64,000 nucleotides of DNA from Tubulanus polymorphus (taxonomy: Eukaryota; Nemertea; Palaeonemertea; Tubulaniformes; Tubulanidae): contig NC_134025.1 in the NCBI RefSeq assembly GCF_964204645.1, forward strand, positions 9,677,001 through 9,741,000. The letters are read 5' to 3'. The notes beneath the pieces are model-generated. The model was not told the DNA's origin and did no database searches. It worked only from the letters and a program-made list of their open reading frames with translations. The position numbers and the translations under genes are program-made. Positions 35,141 to 46,591 of this stretch are shown piece by piece (position 1 is the stretch's first letter; every line of letters starts with the position of its first letter).

Positions 35141-35739
35141 AATTACACACCATTCGCCCACACCAGAGGCTACTAAATAATACCATTCGTCAAAGGACAG
35201 GATAAACGCTGTCCGCACGTGTGTGACAGTGACCATTTCAATTTCGGGAACATAAATGTGGAAAGACGGCTCTTTCAAAACGAATTTACCTAGGCCTACG
35301 CAGTCCCAATTATACACAATTGCATATGCTCGGAGCCACCCTCTAATGTACGATAAGCGCCACCACTCGGGTTTTGTTCGAACTAACAATGATAGCTGGT
35401 TTGTGATGACAGTACTGAATGAAGATGGGGAATGATGAAGGTATTCACGATTAAACGGTTCTCGCTTTGATTTAATATTTCTAGTACTTTAAACTGGCTC
35501 ACCATCATTGTGCAAAAATAGGGGCTCGTCAGAAAAAGATCCAAGGCCTGCATCCTTTCCAAAATTATTTGTTTCCAATCCATTTGATTTCTTCAATCAT
35601 GATGACTTCCTAATGATTGACTGTCAGTTTTGTCTTCTTACTCTTCTCTTGTCCATCCAAAGATGATTTCAATTCATTTTCAATTTCAGACTACGCTACT
35701 GAGCTGAAGTATTTCTCTCATTAAACGTCACAGCAAATA

Positions 35740-37637
35740 ATGTCATTCATGTTTTCGTTAAGAAGAGCCGTTGGTCGCGCCATTCACCAGTCCGACGCCA
35801 GACGCGATAATGGATCTGTGCAGCGAGCTAGCGGATCCGGATTCAAGTTTGGATCGTGGCGGTCTACGGACGACATGATCGATGACTTTCACAGAGCTGT
35901 TAAAAATAACGATTTCAATTTAGTGAGTATAAGGGGGTCGATTAGGGGTATGCACAAAAGCTGCAATGTCTTAGTGGGAAAAGAACCTTAAGTTTTCTCC
36001 ATGAGTCCATTGCATAAAAATCTGTTTTGATGAAGTTTTGCTGAAGTGCTGAAGATAGTTCCTTTTGCAAATTTTCTGTGAGATGACAATGCAGGGCCCC
36101 TCGTCTGAAGCACCTTGAATAATAAAATGCCCTTTATTCAGGCCGATACCTTTTTTGGCCACAGGCATTGGGAGTCGAAATCATTCCTTAGGCTACTCAA
36201 AGCTTGGTAGTTTCTCAATGCCTTGATTGCTAGATAATTACGGAAAAGTGTAGAAAATAAAAAAACATGATTGACTAAGTCATTGTATTGAATCGTTTCT
36301 ATTTTTTAATCCAAGTTTGCATTTCTGATTCAATTTGCTAAGTGTAAGGCATTATTTGGATAAGTCATTGACAAAATGATGGTCCCGACTGTGCGTTCAA
36401 CTGTATTATACATAGTTCAACCTTTTTTCTGCAGGTGGAGCAGCTGTTGGAATATGGTTGCGAAATCGACTGCGTACGTCCATGCGGTAAGGCGACTGCT
36501 TTGATGATCGCGATTAGTGAATCGCTCACTGACATGGTGCAGTATCTACTGCGTAACGGCGCTGCTGTAAACGGCCAATACAGCGGTAGTTTTACGCCAT
36601 TGATGCTCGCGTGTCTGAAAGGCAATCAACTTTTCGTTCATTTACTCATATCGAGCGGCGCGAACGTAAACCTGCCCGACTCGACGAATCACACGCCGTT
36701 ATTGATCGCCAGCGAAAAAGGCTACGACGACCTCGTGAAACTGCTCGTCGAGCACGGCGCGAATATAAACCATCAATCGGGCACCGGGCTACCTCCTTTG
36801 AACCTCGCGTGGGATACAAATTTCCCGATTCGCGGTCACGGCACCGACGACCACGAAATCTACGATTTGTACAATCGCAACACGGCGCTGATGAAAGCCT
36901 GCCGCGAGAATCACCTAAACGTTGTCCAGGTACTTATAAACAAAGGCGCCAACCTTCAAATTACGTCCGAACTCGGCAATACGGCTTTGCTGATCGCGTG
37001 CAAGATGATAAACGCGTGCTTTTCGAGCGGCGCGTCAAGCCTACGCGAGAAATGCATCGATCACGGAGTTCACATCGTGGAGGAGTTACTCGCCGCCGGA
37101 GCAGTCGTTTCGACGAGCAACTGCTCCGGCGATACGCCGTACGCGATCGTCCTCAATCAAATTCGTGCCTTAGAAGATCTGATAGTCGACCCGGCGCGCA
37201 AGGTCTACATGCTCAAAAACTGCATCGTTGTTATGACCGATTTGATTAAAAATGGCAGCGCGTACTCGCACGGCCTCAACGGCGACAGCTTGTACAAGCT
37301 GTTGTTCGAGTGCTACCTGAGTTTGCAAGAACAGGACCGCGCGTTCCGTCACTGTTGGAAACCGTTATGCAAGTTGTACAAAACGCTCGCGTTGATCGGT
37401 TATCTGCCATCCGATTCGGATTTGAGATTTCTATCGTCGGGCGATTTGACGGACGGCTACAAGAATCCACTCATTACCTGGCTACGCAATCTGATGATAC
37501 ACGGTTACAGTTTGAAGCAGCTCGCACGAATCGAAATACGCAAAAGGCTCGCGTTGCCGTACGTGCAAAATCTGAAAGATAACAGTTTGAAGTTGTCCGT
37601 GTACCTGAAGGATTACATAGTAATGGACGCTACTTAA
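35740..37637 (+). CDS. Ankyrin-repeat protein with C-terminal SOCS-box-like segment (ASB-like)
   Basis: Two exons (35740-35922 and 36435-37637, phase 0, intron TTTA|GTGAGT..CTGCAG|GTG) encode 461 residues. The first 45 residues are basic and unstructured. About six ankyrin repeats follow from residue 46 to about 290: HRAVKNNDFNLVEQLLEYG, TALMIAISESLTDMVQYLL, TPLMLACLKGNQLFVHLL, TPLLIASEKGYDDLVKLL and TALMKACRENHLNVVQVL, with a 35-residue insertion before the fifth and an expanded sixth. Residues 419-461 (SLKQLARIEIRKRL ... YLKDYIVM) match the SOCS-box pattern that binds elongin B/C in ASB proteins. It is therefore probably a substrate adaptor of a cullin-5 ubiquitin ligase. Which ASB subfamily is unclear. 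Exon 2 is richer in GC and CpG than its surroundings. Confidence 0.9.
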
Positions 37638-40138
37638 AGTTTAAGCCTGTAAGCTAAAATGCTGAGCTCAAATGAGAGCCGTGAATTATTGCTATCATAC
37701 TTTAATTATTATAAACCGAAGATGAAGATCTGAGTAATGTTTGGTTTTTATCCATATCACGATTTGCCGAACTTAACTCATATTTTAGGGAGTCTCACTA
37801 GACTGCAAATTTGGTTTTAGTTCAATATTCATATTCATTGTGCTAACTTAAATGTGCCAATTAAGAGCAGTCTGATTTGGCATTGTCTAAACATTGACCC
37901 ACAAGTGTGGATTTTAGTACTTGCAATTTCTATAAATGATTATTGGGCTGTTTAAGAATTTATTGATCTATTGCATTACATCCTTTACTAGGCTAGGATC
38001 ATATTTCCTTGGGGAAAAATTTCTTATTATTTGATGGAGAGCATTTTTAGGTTTAATCTGAATGTATGAATAGCACCAGCCTTAGATTTTGTTTTGTTAG
38101 TACGCATTTGTTCTTATACTCAAAGGAAGAAATCTCAAGAATTGAACACTGAATTAATATCTTTATCAGGTATTTGTTTTTCATCCCACCATATATCAAG
38201 AATTAGCAAATGATGTCAGGAAAGTGCTCTGACATAAATGGAAGCACCCTACATTTAGTCCAATAACGGGGAGTATCTTTGATTTAATGATGTTTACATG
38301 CAAAATCATTTGAATAATGTTCAAATTGAACTGTAGGCTTCTAGTAAATCCACCAGGCGATGTTCTTCATCATGCTGCAAGTTTAGAAATTAAGATGAAT
38401 CCAACATACGTCGATGCATTTTTGGATTTGATGTATTTATCAATTGCTTAATAGATGTTAAGTCATATTTATTTCAGTATTTACAGATGTTAGCTTGATA
38501 GAGCTGTATTATTTGACTAGTCAGTATTGGTGTTATATTTATCGGGGAAGGGAACATAGGATAATTCGGTAATAAAGGGCAGACAAATCCAGGTTAGAAC
38601 TGCATCGGGGCTGGGCATTTATAGTACTGTATTATAAGAAAATAGATGTTGGAAAATCTCTAAAGATATGCATTATGTTCTTAGCTCGACTAAAAAAAGG
38701 AGTTAAGCTCTGAAATACCGTTGGCCTTTCCTGAAAAGATGCCCTCCCATCACACAGCTTCTTAGAATCCAGTCTCTGGTATTATGATTTTGTTCGTTTA
38801 TGATTACCGTAATTGAAAAAGCAGGAATAACAAAAGCAAAATTTTTGAAGTAAGATGTTGCCATCGTTTCTGGAACTATCTTATCTCGATGCTTTCAGGC
38901 TTCAATGCTCTGGATCTACCAATGTTGTGTATTATTATGGGGATGCGTAGGTTTTTGTAACGTTTTTTTGGTTATAGGGTTATAATAGTCTATGGTATAA
39001 TCATGATTTATTTTTTTGCTTTAATCAGATTTTTTGTTTATCATAAAGCTATATTTATTTGTATCAGTTGGTGCTATCGTGTCACAAGATAAAATGCATT
39101 TTGGCAGCGGAACGGCCATAAATGTTTACTGGAGAATTTTCGTTGCTTGAAGGGTAGTTTCACCACAGCTTACTATTGCCCTTTGACAAGATTCAGGTAT
39201 ATTTATTCTGAATACCAGACAATCTTACTGGGTTTCGTTAGAAATAGAAAAATGGCTAGAGACTAAGGATTATTAGACAGGCTATTGGTCAACGTTATTT
39301 ATTTTGAAATGTACTGGTACATGATCATTGTAATTTTCACTTTTTGAAATGACTGGTAATAATCACACTCAATTTCAATAAATCTATTTCGGATTAGTCA
39401 AATGGCTGTTTTTCTGGTTAGAGAAAATGTATTTTAGATAATAGATATTGTAGTGGTGAAAGTATTTATGCTGTAAATTCTAGTCAGTAGTTATTAACCG
39501 ATGTATTTAGAAAGAATTGTTGTTTGAAGAGGTTTATTTTTATGGTGGAAATAAACTATTATTGTTGACGTCATTTAAAAAATGTTGAATTCATATTTGG
39601 GCGACGTATTTTTACTGGTCTGAGCCTGAGCAAAAAATTCTTTTGGCTGTTTTTGAAAATGCGGAATGATTGTGGGCAAATTGTTGTTGCTGTGATCATC
39701 ATTCGAGGATTTTTCATACACTTAAATCTTTTGAGTAATCATTTTATCAAATGATTACACCAAGCTGAAATGAACCAGCTCTGGCAATCGCTACCATTGC
39801 TTACTCCTGACACGTAGTTTATACGTCCATGCTCCTGATAAGACTGGTCGCCACTCTCCACTTACCCGGTAATTGTGTAAGATGTGAAACACATGTAGGC
39901 TACATGTATGCTTTAATATGACTGTTAAGAACTATGTGTTTTGACTTGGAATAAGTAAATTGCTAGAGCAGTTGCCAATGGGATTGGATCACCGTGCCAC
40001 TATGCTGGTAGAATAGCCAACCTAAGCCTGCCTCGCAATTGATCGATTCTGATTTCCTTGTATCACTTTGATTTTCAATTTGGATGCAGGGAACGATGGA
40101 TCTGAACGTTGTATTTTCAGAGGTGAGGATAAAAAATT
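37638..40138 (+). other. Ankyrin gene 3' UTR and intergenic spacer
   Basis: AT-rich sequence with many stop codons in all frames. It probably holds the long 3' UTR of the ankyrin/SOCS gene up to about 39.56 kb and a short spacer to the convergent SART1 gene. No second gene is seen. Confidence 0.6.
39377..39555 (+). terminator. Polyadenylation signals downstream of the ankyrin gene
   Basis: AATAAA occurs at 39377-39382 and again at 39550-39555, about 1.7-1.9 kb after the stop of the ankyrin/SOCS gene on the same strand. No earlier canonical signal was noticed, so the 3' UTR may be about 1.8 kb. The assignment rests on the hexamers alone. Confidence 0.4.
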
Positions 40139-40197
40139 TCAGTCCTTCGTGAAATCTTGAGTAATCATCAATTACTAAAGATTTCACGAAGGACTGA
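40139..40197. repeat. Near-perfect hairpin between convergent 3' ends
   Basis: TCAGTCCTTCGTGAAATCTT at 40139-40158 is exactly inverted at 40178-40197. The stem continues through one G/A mismatch into AGTAAT/ATTACT (40160-40165 with 40171-40176), leaving a 5-nt CATCA loop, so it has 26 pairs in all. It lies between the ankyrin gene and SART1 3' ends and could be a tiny fold-back element or a small-RNA precursor. No family is recognised. Confidence 0.85.
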
Positions 40198-40355
40198 TTA
40201 CTCTAAAGATGAAATTATGCAATAAGAATAATGATTACAAACAGATTATTTACAAACTTTATTTCATATACATGTACTTTACAATACAAAAAACATATAA
40301 TTTACTATCTCGATTGCATTGCTCCAATTCTTGGATGTGGAGGCATATCTGTGCA

Positions 40356-40361
40356 TTTATT
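40356..40361 (-). terminator. SART1 polyadenylation signal
   Basis: AATAAA on the minus strand begins four bases after the SART1 stop codon (TAG ending at 40365). The 3' UTR would therefore be very short, a few tens of bases. Its place directly after the predicted terminal exon also supports that exon. Confidence 0.75.
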
Positions 40362-40364
40362 CGA

Positions 40365-40386
40365 CTATTTAGTAAGAGTGCTTCCC
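40365..40386 (-). CDS. SART1: SART1 22-nt terminal coding exon
   Basis: Exon 19 ends CAATGACTGG|GTGAGC. If that donor is ignored the frame stops at once (GGG TGA). A TTTTCTGTTTTAG acceptor 87 bp on provides 22 bases encoding G-G-S-T-L-T-K and then TAG. This restores the conserved C-terminus, since vertebrate SART1 ends N-T-I-T-K. The match and the AATAAA just after it make the tiny last coding exon convincing. Confidence 0.8.
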
Positions 40387-43300
40387 CTAAAACAGAAAAA
40401 ACGCACGTTAAAAATCAACATGTTAGGAAGAAAAATTCGACAAAATGAGAATAGGTTACTAAGTTTTGCTCACCCAGTCATTGTTTTAACACCACCTCCG
40501 CTCAGTACCAAATATGGAGTTTTTTCTTGACGTTGTTTGTCTTGCAGTAGAGTAGCAGTACCAAGAGGCGTATCAGTTGAACTCATCATTCTCATTAGCT
40601 GTAAACATAACGAAAACATATTAAACGGTGAAAAACAAGAGCTATTTTAGATATGCTATATATGAAAACACCCGCGATAACCAAATTTTATGTACAACCA
40701 CTGACATCATTGCCATTATAAAGAAAGAATATGATCTAGTTAGTAATCATCCCCCAGCAGGTACATGCACAACTTAGATGATAATCAATAGTCTACATGA
40801 AGTGGGATAGCTTCTTGAATATATTTTCAGTTTCCAAAATCCTACCTGTTCTTCTTCTCTCTTTTTCATCAGCTTCTCTGTCTTCTTCTTACCGGAACCT
40901 TTTCCGTGAAAGCGATACGACAGTTGTTTAAATGCTTCCTTTGGATTCAACTTGCGGCCCCCATCGTCGATATACTCCAGTTTCACATCTGGTCTGTAGC
41001 TGTCCTTCTCTTTGAAATCCATCAACATACCGCCGCCGTATCGGTGTTGCTTGTGTCTGTACTTTTCATCAATATCGCTGAAACCATTAGTAAGTAAAAA
41101 CATAACAACAAATACATAATACGGCACAAAAACGTATACAGTAAGTTTCGCCTAACTCAGACTTTTGACTAATTCTGACAAAAACGAACTCGTTTTTTGG
41201 TGATTTCTTACTTATCTATCCTAACTTAAACTTGGACTTTGCTTACCTCGGACCAATTTTACCCATCCCAGTTTGTCCGAGTTGGGTGAGGTTAACTGTA
41301 GTTGATAGTAGTCAGCCCACATTGTTTTACATTTCAGAAATATCCAAATTTGCTCTATCCCAATTATTGCATCAATAGCTCAAGTTATATGTATTGGAAC
41401 ATTGCAATTTTATCCTATTATATCCTGATAGTTACTCACTAGCTATAGAAAAGTATCGAATTGTGTGATAATCATTTCCACTTCGAACAATACTTACTCA
41501 TACTTTTTATCTTCAATTGAATAATGCTGCGCTTGGATTTTCCCCGCCAATTTATGGGTACCTGCCTTTTTCTCATCCGTCTCGATATAACCTGCAAAGA
41601 TTAAAATCTTAATTCAGCTTCACATAATTCACATAACACTACCTTTGTAAAAATTTTGTCATAAAGAACGAATTTTTACCTTTCTTTTGGGCCAAGAGTA
41701 GAGCACCAGCAATACCTTCATTCAAAGATGGTTCTTCATCTAAGACAGCAACATCTTCTCCTTCCTGTAAAAGGAGGTCTTTAAATAAGTTGCAATGCTA
41801 TATCAGAATCGTCGAAGTGGATACAGTGTTAAGTAAGCCGCCATCAAGTTTTTTTGTATTCTAATTCATTCAGCAGATCACCATATTCAGCAGATATTCT
41901 ACAGCAGGACAATAGTAATTTCCTCTGCCCATCCCCAAACAATTTTTCACAAGGCAAATTTTTTTTACTTACGGTAATGGTGACTGGTTTGTTTTCGACC
42001 TCGACTCTTAACCAGCCAGATTTCTGATCTTCTTCCTCTATCTCTTTTCGCCGACGTTCCTGCATAAGCTCTAACTCGTAATCCTAATCAATGACATCAT
42101 AATTAAATATTGATGTAAAACGATTGAAAGTTACTTCTTCCTTCAGGATTTCAAACTAGCACAATAAACTTACCAGGAGTTCATCGCGCTCTTCTTCTCG
42201 GTTTCCGGCGAGACCATAAGTCGGTATTTCACCGAGACTACGACAAAACTCTGACGTCGCATTTAGCATTATTGCAGCATTGTTAGAGGAATGCGCTTCA
42301 CTGTAGTCCATACTCTCTTTTTTTGAAAGAGAAGAGACTATCTTCTCAGCAATCTGTGAAAAAGTGAAATTCATAGATATAACATTGTTCATGAGAAACA
42401 TAAATGCATACATAACGAAAAGCCTCCAAAATATACTAAACTACCTTTTCTGGCTTTGCCTCTTCTTTTCTTCTTTTCAGTTTTCTTGCTTTGTTCAAAG
42501 CTAACTGAAGCTCTAGTTGGGCTTCATCTTCCTCAATAGCAACGTTAGTCAAGTCTCCCTCCGGACCAGATATATCACCTGATAGAACAGAAAAATATTA
42601 ATCTACAACAAAAGATGAGTTAGAACTCAATCATCTATGTCATATAGTGGAACCTCATTACAGCACACACCACTCACGCCGCACACACACCAAACAACAA
42701 TGTAAAATGATTTCTGATATAGGTAATTTTAAGTCATTTATCCTTGACGTAAGTTTTCTTTATCAAAATCCAGACCAGCTATCAAGATTTGTCTAAAAAT
42801 CTACATTGAAAAAGTCAAGATTTTTGAACGAGTATTAGCATGATAATTTACCATCATCATTGGGCTGTAATGATGGTATATCGATATCCATATCTTCCGG
42901 CAGATTTTCTTCCAATTCTCCTTCTTCAGTTTCTTTCTGTTGGCTGTCACAAAGAAGAAAACTTTTTTACAACAGGCGTTGATATTGACTTATGAGAAAT
43001 TGAAAGTTGTAGTTGTAGTTTAAGCATTCAGACTTTCACAGGACTGCACAGGATTCAAACGTTTAACTCTTATAGATACCAGGGTGAGCATCAACAGTAA
43101 TTCTAAGCCAAAAATTTCAATGAAAACCTACTGTTTTCCCCGAGCTCGCGAACCATGATCATCACCAGCAGATAATGGAATCAAATCAGCAGCCTTCAGC
43201 ATACCAGGTTTTTTCCTTATCTTTCGAGCCTTTTTCTTAACCTTTTTGAATTTGCTCTGCGATAGGAAGAATAACACAAATGTATATGACCAATTAGCCG

Positions 43301-45918
43301 AAATTTCAAAAGAAATAGCCACTATATGAACTTTCAGATGGAATTAATTGAAAATGATTTCAGGCTTTTGAAACAAAAAGCATTGTAAATTGAGTTATTT
43401 GATTTTGTAATAAGGGACTTGAGTAAGAATGGGAACTGAAAAATCAACAAACCATCTCATCTTGTGAGTAGTATTCTGAGGCAATAGCAAGACTAGGAAG
43501 TGTCAACGTTTGCTGCAACGAAAAGGAAAAATTAATTATCACATCATTTATAAACAGACAGAAGCAACAAAACAAAGTAATTTTTTTATCAGACTTATCA
43601 TCTCTCAAAGAAAGTTATGGATCCTTAACTCCTTAACTTACAGCTTGATTCTTGAGATTTGCCCGTATCTTTGCCATTTCTCGTTCCTTATCCGCGTCGT
43701 AATTTCCACCTCTTCCCAATTGGAATTCTTTCTTGGCTTCACCCTCAATCTCCTCATCGTACTTGTCAAGAAGATTCTTCACTATCAACTGTAAACGAAT
43801 AACAAATTCATTATTTTCACTGGCAAATTTGAACGGAGTTTACGTGCGCAAACATATCCAACCCAATAAAATACCTGGCCATATTCATCATATTCGGGCT
43901 CATCATATGCGACATAATCAGGCTTCTTTTTCTTGTTTTCAATATTCTTTTTCGCTTTCTCATTGTCGACCATGTTAACATTGACTAGAACATCACCAGG
44001 TTCCTCTTCTTCATCAAGAATTCCTTATAAAACACAAGTGGTGAATATGTACAATACAGTATTGTTTATCTTGGAGCTCAACACTCAATCTTAAATAGAT
44101 TTAACCATAAAACAATACTTCATATAAAATGGAATTCTCTGTCACATGTGTATTTACCTTTATCCTTCAATGTCAATATAACAGTTTTTCCCTCAGAAAA
44201 TGAATCTTCAGCGTGCTGAACTTTTAGACCTTTTAGGTTTTTTGACGAGTAGGACTGCAATGTAAACAGGAACTTCAACATAACTCATCTACCAATACCA
44301 TGTGTACCATAGAAATTCATATCTATCGTGAGTGTATTATTGTATGTTTGAGTAATACAAAGTACCTTCTTTTCACCAATTTTGAATTCTTGATTGACCA
44401 GGCCGCTGACTCCAAACTCTTCGTCCATTTCAGCCAACAGTTTTGCCTAAATGTAGATTCAACGATATAGGTCACTTAGATCAAATAATTTAATTCTGAT
44501 GTTGATATTATTCATAAGTACAATTAATGAAAAACGTTTCTATAGAATATTTTAATCCCACTTTGGCAATTATTTTTGATAGGCAGGTTTAATAGACTGT
44601 AGCACACAGTACATCATCATGCACACATTTTATATGTTTAAGTTAATAGCCAAAGTATTACTATTAAGAGGAAACATCCTACCCTTTTCTCTGCCATGGC
44701 CTTTTCCTTCTCCAGCTTTCTAGTTTTATGAACCCATGAAGACATATCATCATCTTCCGAATCACTTTCGCCTAATGTTTTCACTTTTCTATAGATCAAA
44801 ATATTGAAGTTTAATCGTAAATGAATTCTTCGTACAAGGGCCAACTGCAGTTGATTAGTTAATTTCGTATTGCAAAAAATCTCACCCTAATGCCTGATTG
44901 ATTTTCCTTTTTTCTCGAATGGCTTCAAGTTTTTCCTTCAAGGCATTGGACTTTTTCACCTCGGACAAGTTAACCGGTGGAGCATGAACATCGTCTTTTG
45001 ATGTGGATGCTGGGGCTTCTTCAACTTCAGCTTATAGGGCGAACAAAAATAGGTACATTTACCCTTATTTGAACTTATGAATCATTGATTTTCGTATCAT
45101 ATTAATGTAAAACGACAAGCAAATCCAAAGATTAATGAGCAAATCATCAGCAATATGATTTCAAACATTCACTATTCATATCATTGTATTAAACATACCT
45201 TTAACGCTACTTTCATTTGGGACATCTAGAGGACGAAGGCCTAACTTGATACGCAATTTACTAGTAAAGAGAAGAAAATTATCTAAAACCTTCAACTAAT
45301 TAATTTTACATTACATACACTTTTCAAGGTTATTCTGACTCAAAACATGTAATAGTTGTCAAGTATGGTCATTGCTGCTAATGAATAATAGACATACTTA
45401 GTTTCTTCAATAGACATCGAAATCTCTCCACCACTGGATTTTGACTTTGGCTCCTCTGTTAAGACCAAAAAATTAGATAATACAATAATCAATTTAATTA
45501 TCCAATTCTATACAAAATGGGGTTCTAGATTACCCCATTTCATGATTCGAATTGTATCTATTAATAAGATAAGCATTAATTTTACTGGAATTCGGAAAAT
45601 GGATCTTCCCAAATGAAACATAGGTGAAAAACGAAAAGCGATCTGCGTACCATCGATTTCTTTTTTGACTTCTTGTTTTACCGATCTGGAATGATCGTAG
45701 TCATTATCAGTTCCACCACGACCCTGAGCAGCAGAATCTTCAGCGTATCGCGAGCGTTTTTCATCGATATCATCGCGACCGCTGCTGTTGTTGTGGTATC
45801 TATCGTCGTTGTCGTAACGCGTTCGACGGTCTTTCGACCTTGACCTCGATCTTCTACGTTTTTTATGTTTGTGTTCGCGTTCTCGATCCTTCTCTTTATG
45901 TTTCTTCGACGAACCCAT
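40365..45918 (-). CDS. SART1: U4/U6.U5 tri-snRNP-associated protein 1 (SART1 / Snu66)
   Basis: Twenty exons give 790 residues, close to the 800 of human SART1: 45918-45651, 45455-45398, 45260-45199, 45030-44886, 44788-44683, 44446-44366, 44254-44158, 44023-43875, 43788-43642, 43512-43453, 43256-43132, 42943-42852, 42578-42445, 42353-42174, 42083-41973, 41764-41680, 41591-41498, 41077-40846, 40598-40474 and 40386-40365. All phases agree. The N-terminus is an RS-like basic region ([11 protein letters not shown]). Then come [54 protein letters not shown] and [20 protein letters not shown], all hallmark SART1 text. It is a nuclear factor that holds U5 to U4/U6 and is needed for spliceosome activation. 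Complete in this window. Confidence 0.97.
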
Positions 45919-46480
45919 AATTTAAAGAGTTTAATCTAAAAGGAAAGGGACCAGACTATTTTTTAGAGGAAAAAATATTGGAGCTTTTTTTGGTAACGCA
46001 AAATCCAGAAACTGATGTACATGAACCACTAGACTGATCAAAAAGAAGATTAACAAAATGATGCTCTACTTATTACAATGCCACAGGCCTATCTACTTCC
46101 AACTTACCACATGTACTTACCGATATTCGTTCGTTTTGCGTTCGTTTTTACTTCGCAAATTTACGAAACAAAATTGTTATCGCCGGTACTACAAATTTCT
46201 GAGCAAAAAACCGGATTCGGCCGAGATGACTGGCGTCCAGCGGGCAAAACATTTTTGGAAAATCATTCATTTACTTACTTTCAGAGTTAGTTTTAATCGT
46301 TTTGTACATATGTTTAATAGCCCCGTTTATACTCACACTTAATACTGAGAAATTATCCTAAATCCATCAACCACACTTTAGTGTGCAATGCACAGTCTCA
46401 CTTCTTCCGCATGTGCAAGCATGTCATTCGCTACATGCATCACATGCGTGACATGTCAATCCAGTTTGAATCGATTGTAA
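45919..46480. promoter_or_regulatory. Probable bidirectional promoter region, SART1 / spectrin
   Basis: The 0.6 kb between the SART1 start codon (minus) and the putative spectrin non-coding exon (plus) holds no supported open frame. It probably contains both transcription starts. A cluster of CATGC/GCATG words with ACATGTC occurs at 46385-46465. No TATA box is placed with confidence. Confidence 0.4.
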
Positions 46481-46591
46481 CAGTACTCTCTGTACAGTTG
46501 TGTCAGGTCGGTAGTGTTGGAATGCTTTGATAGCGCGGAAGAAGTAGTTGCGTTTCAACTTTTTGGATATTGTACATAAAAACAGTAACTG
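46480..46591 (+). other. Putative 5' UTR exon of beta-heavy spectrin
   Basis: The spectrin start exon is preceded by an acceptor (CACTGTGTAG) six bases before its ATG, so a non-coding exon must lie upstream. The strongest upstream donor is AACTG|GTAAGT after 46591. The exon would be about 110 bp with an unknown left end, and the intron about 2.1 kb. This is inference from splice-site shape. Confidence 0.4.

Noticed and set aside
35108-35389. 93-codon minus-strand frame ending at the edge of the repeat block
   Set aside because: Its end overlaps the terminal repeat of the composite element and no homology or splice logic was found.
35383-35583. Minus-strand ATG frame (MDWKQIILERM...) with GTGAGC donor
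   Set aside because: It ends in phase 0 and so cannot feed the nesprin CH1 exon. No other partner was found and it abuts the ankyrin gene promoter.
36611-37249. 212-codon Arg-rich open frame on the plus strand
   Set aside because: It is the shifted frame of the ankyrin/SOCS second exon. Its composition (Arg/Ser runs) is what that codon usage gives out of frame.
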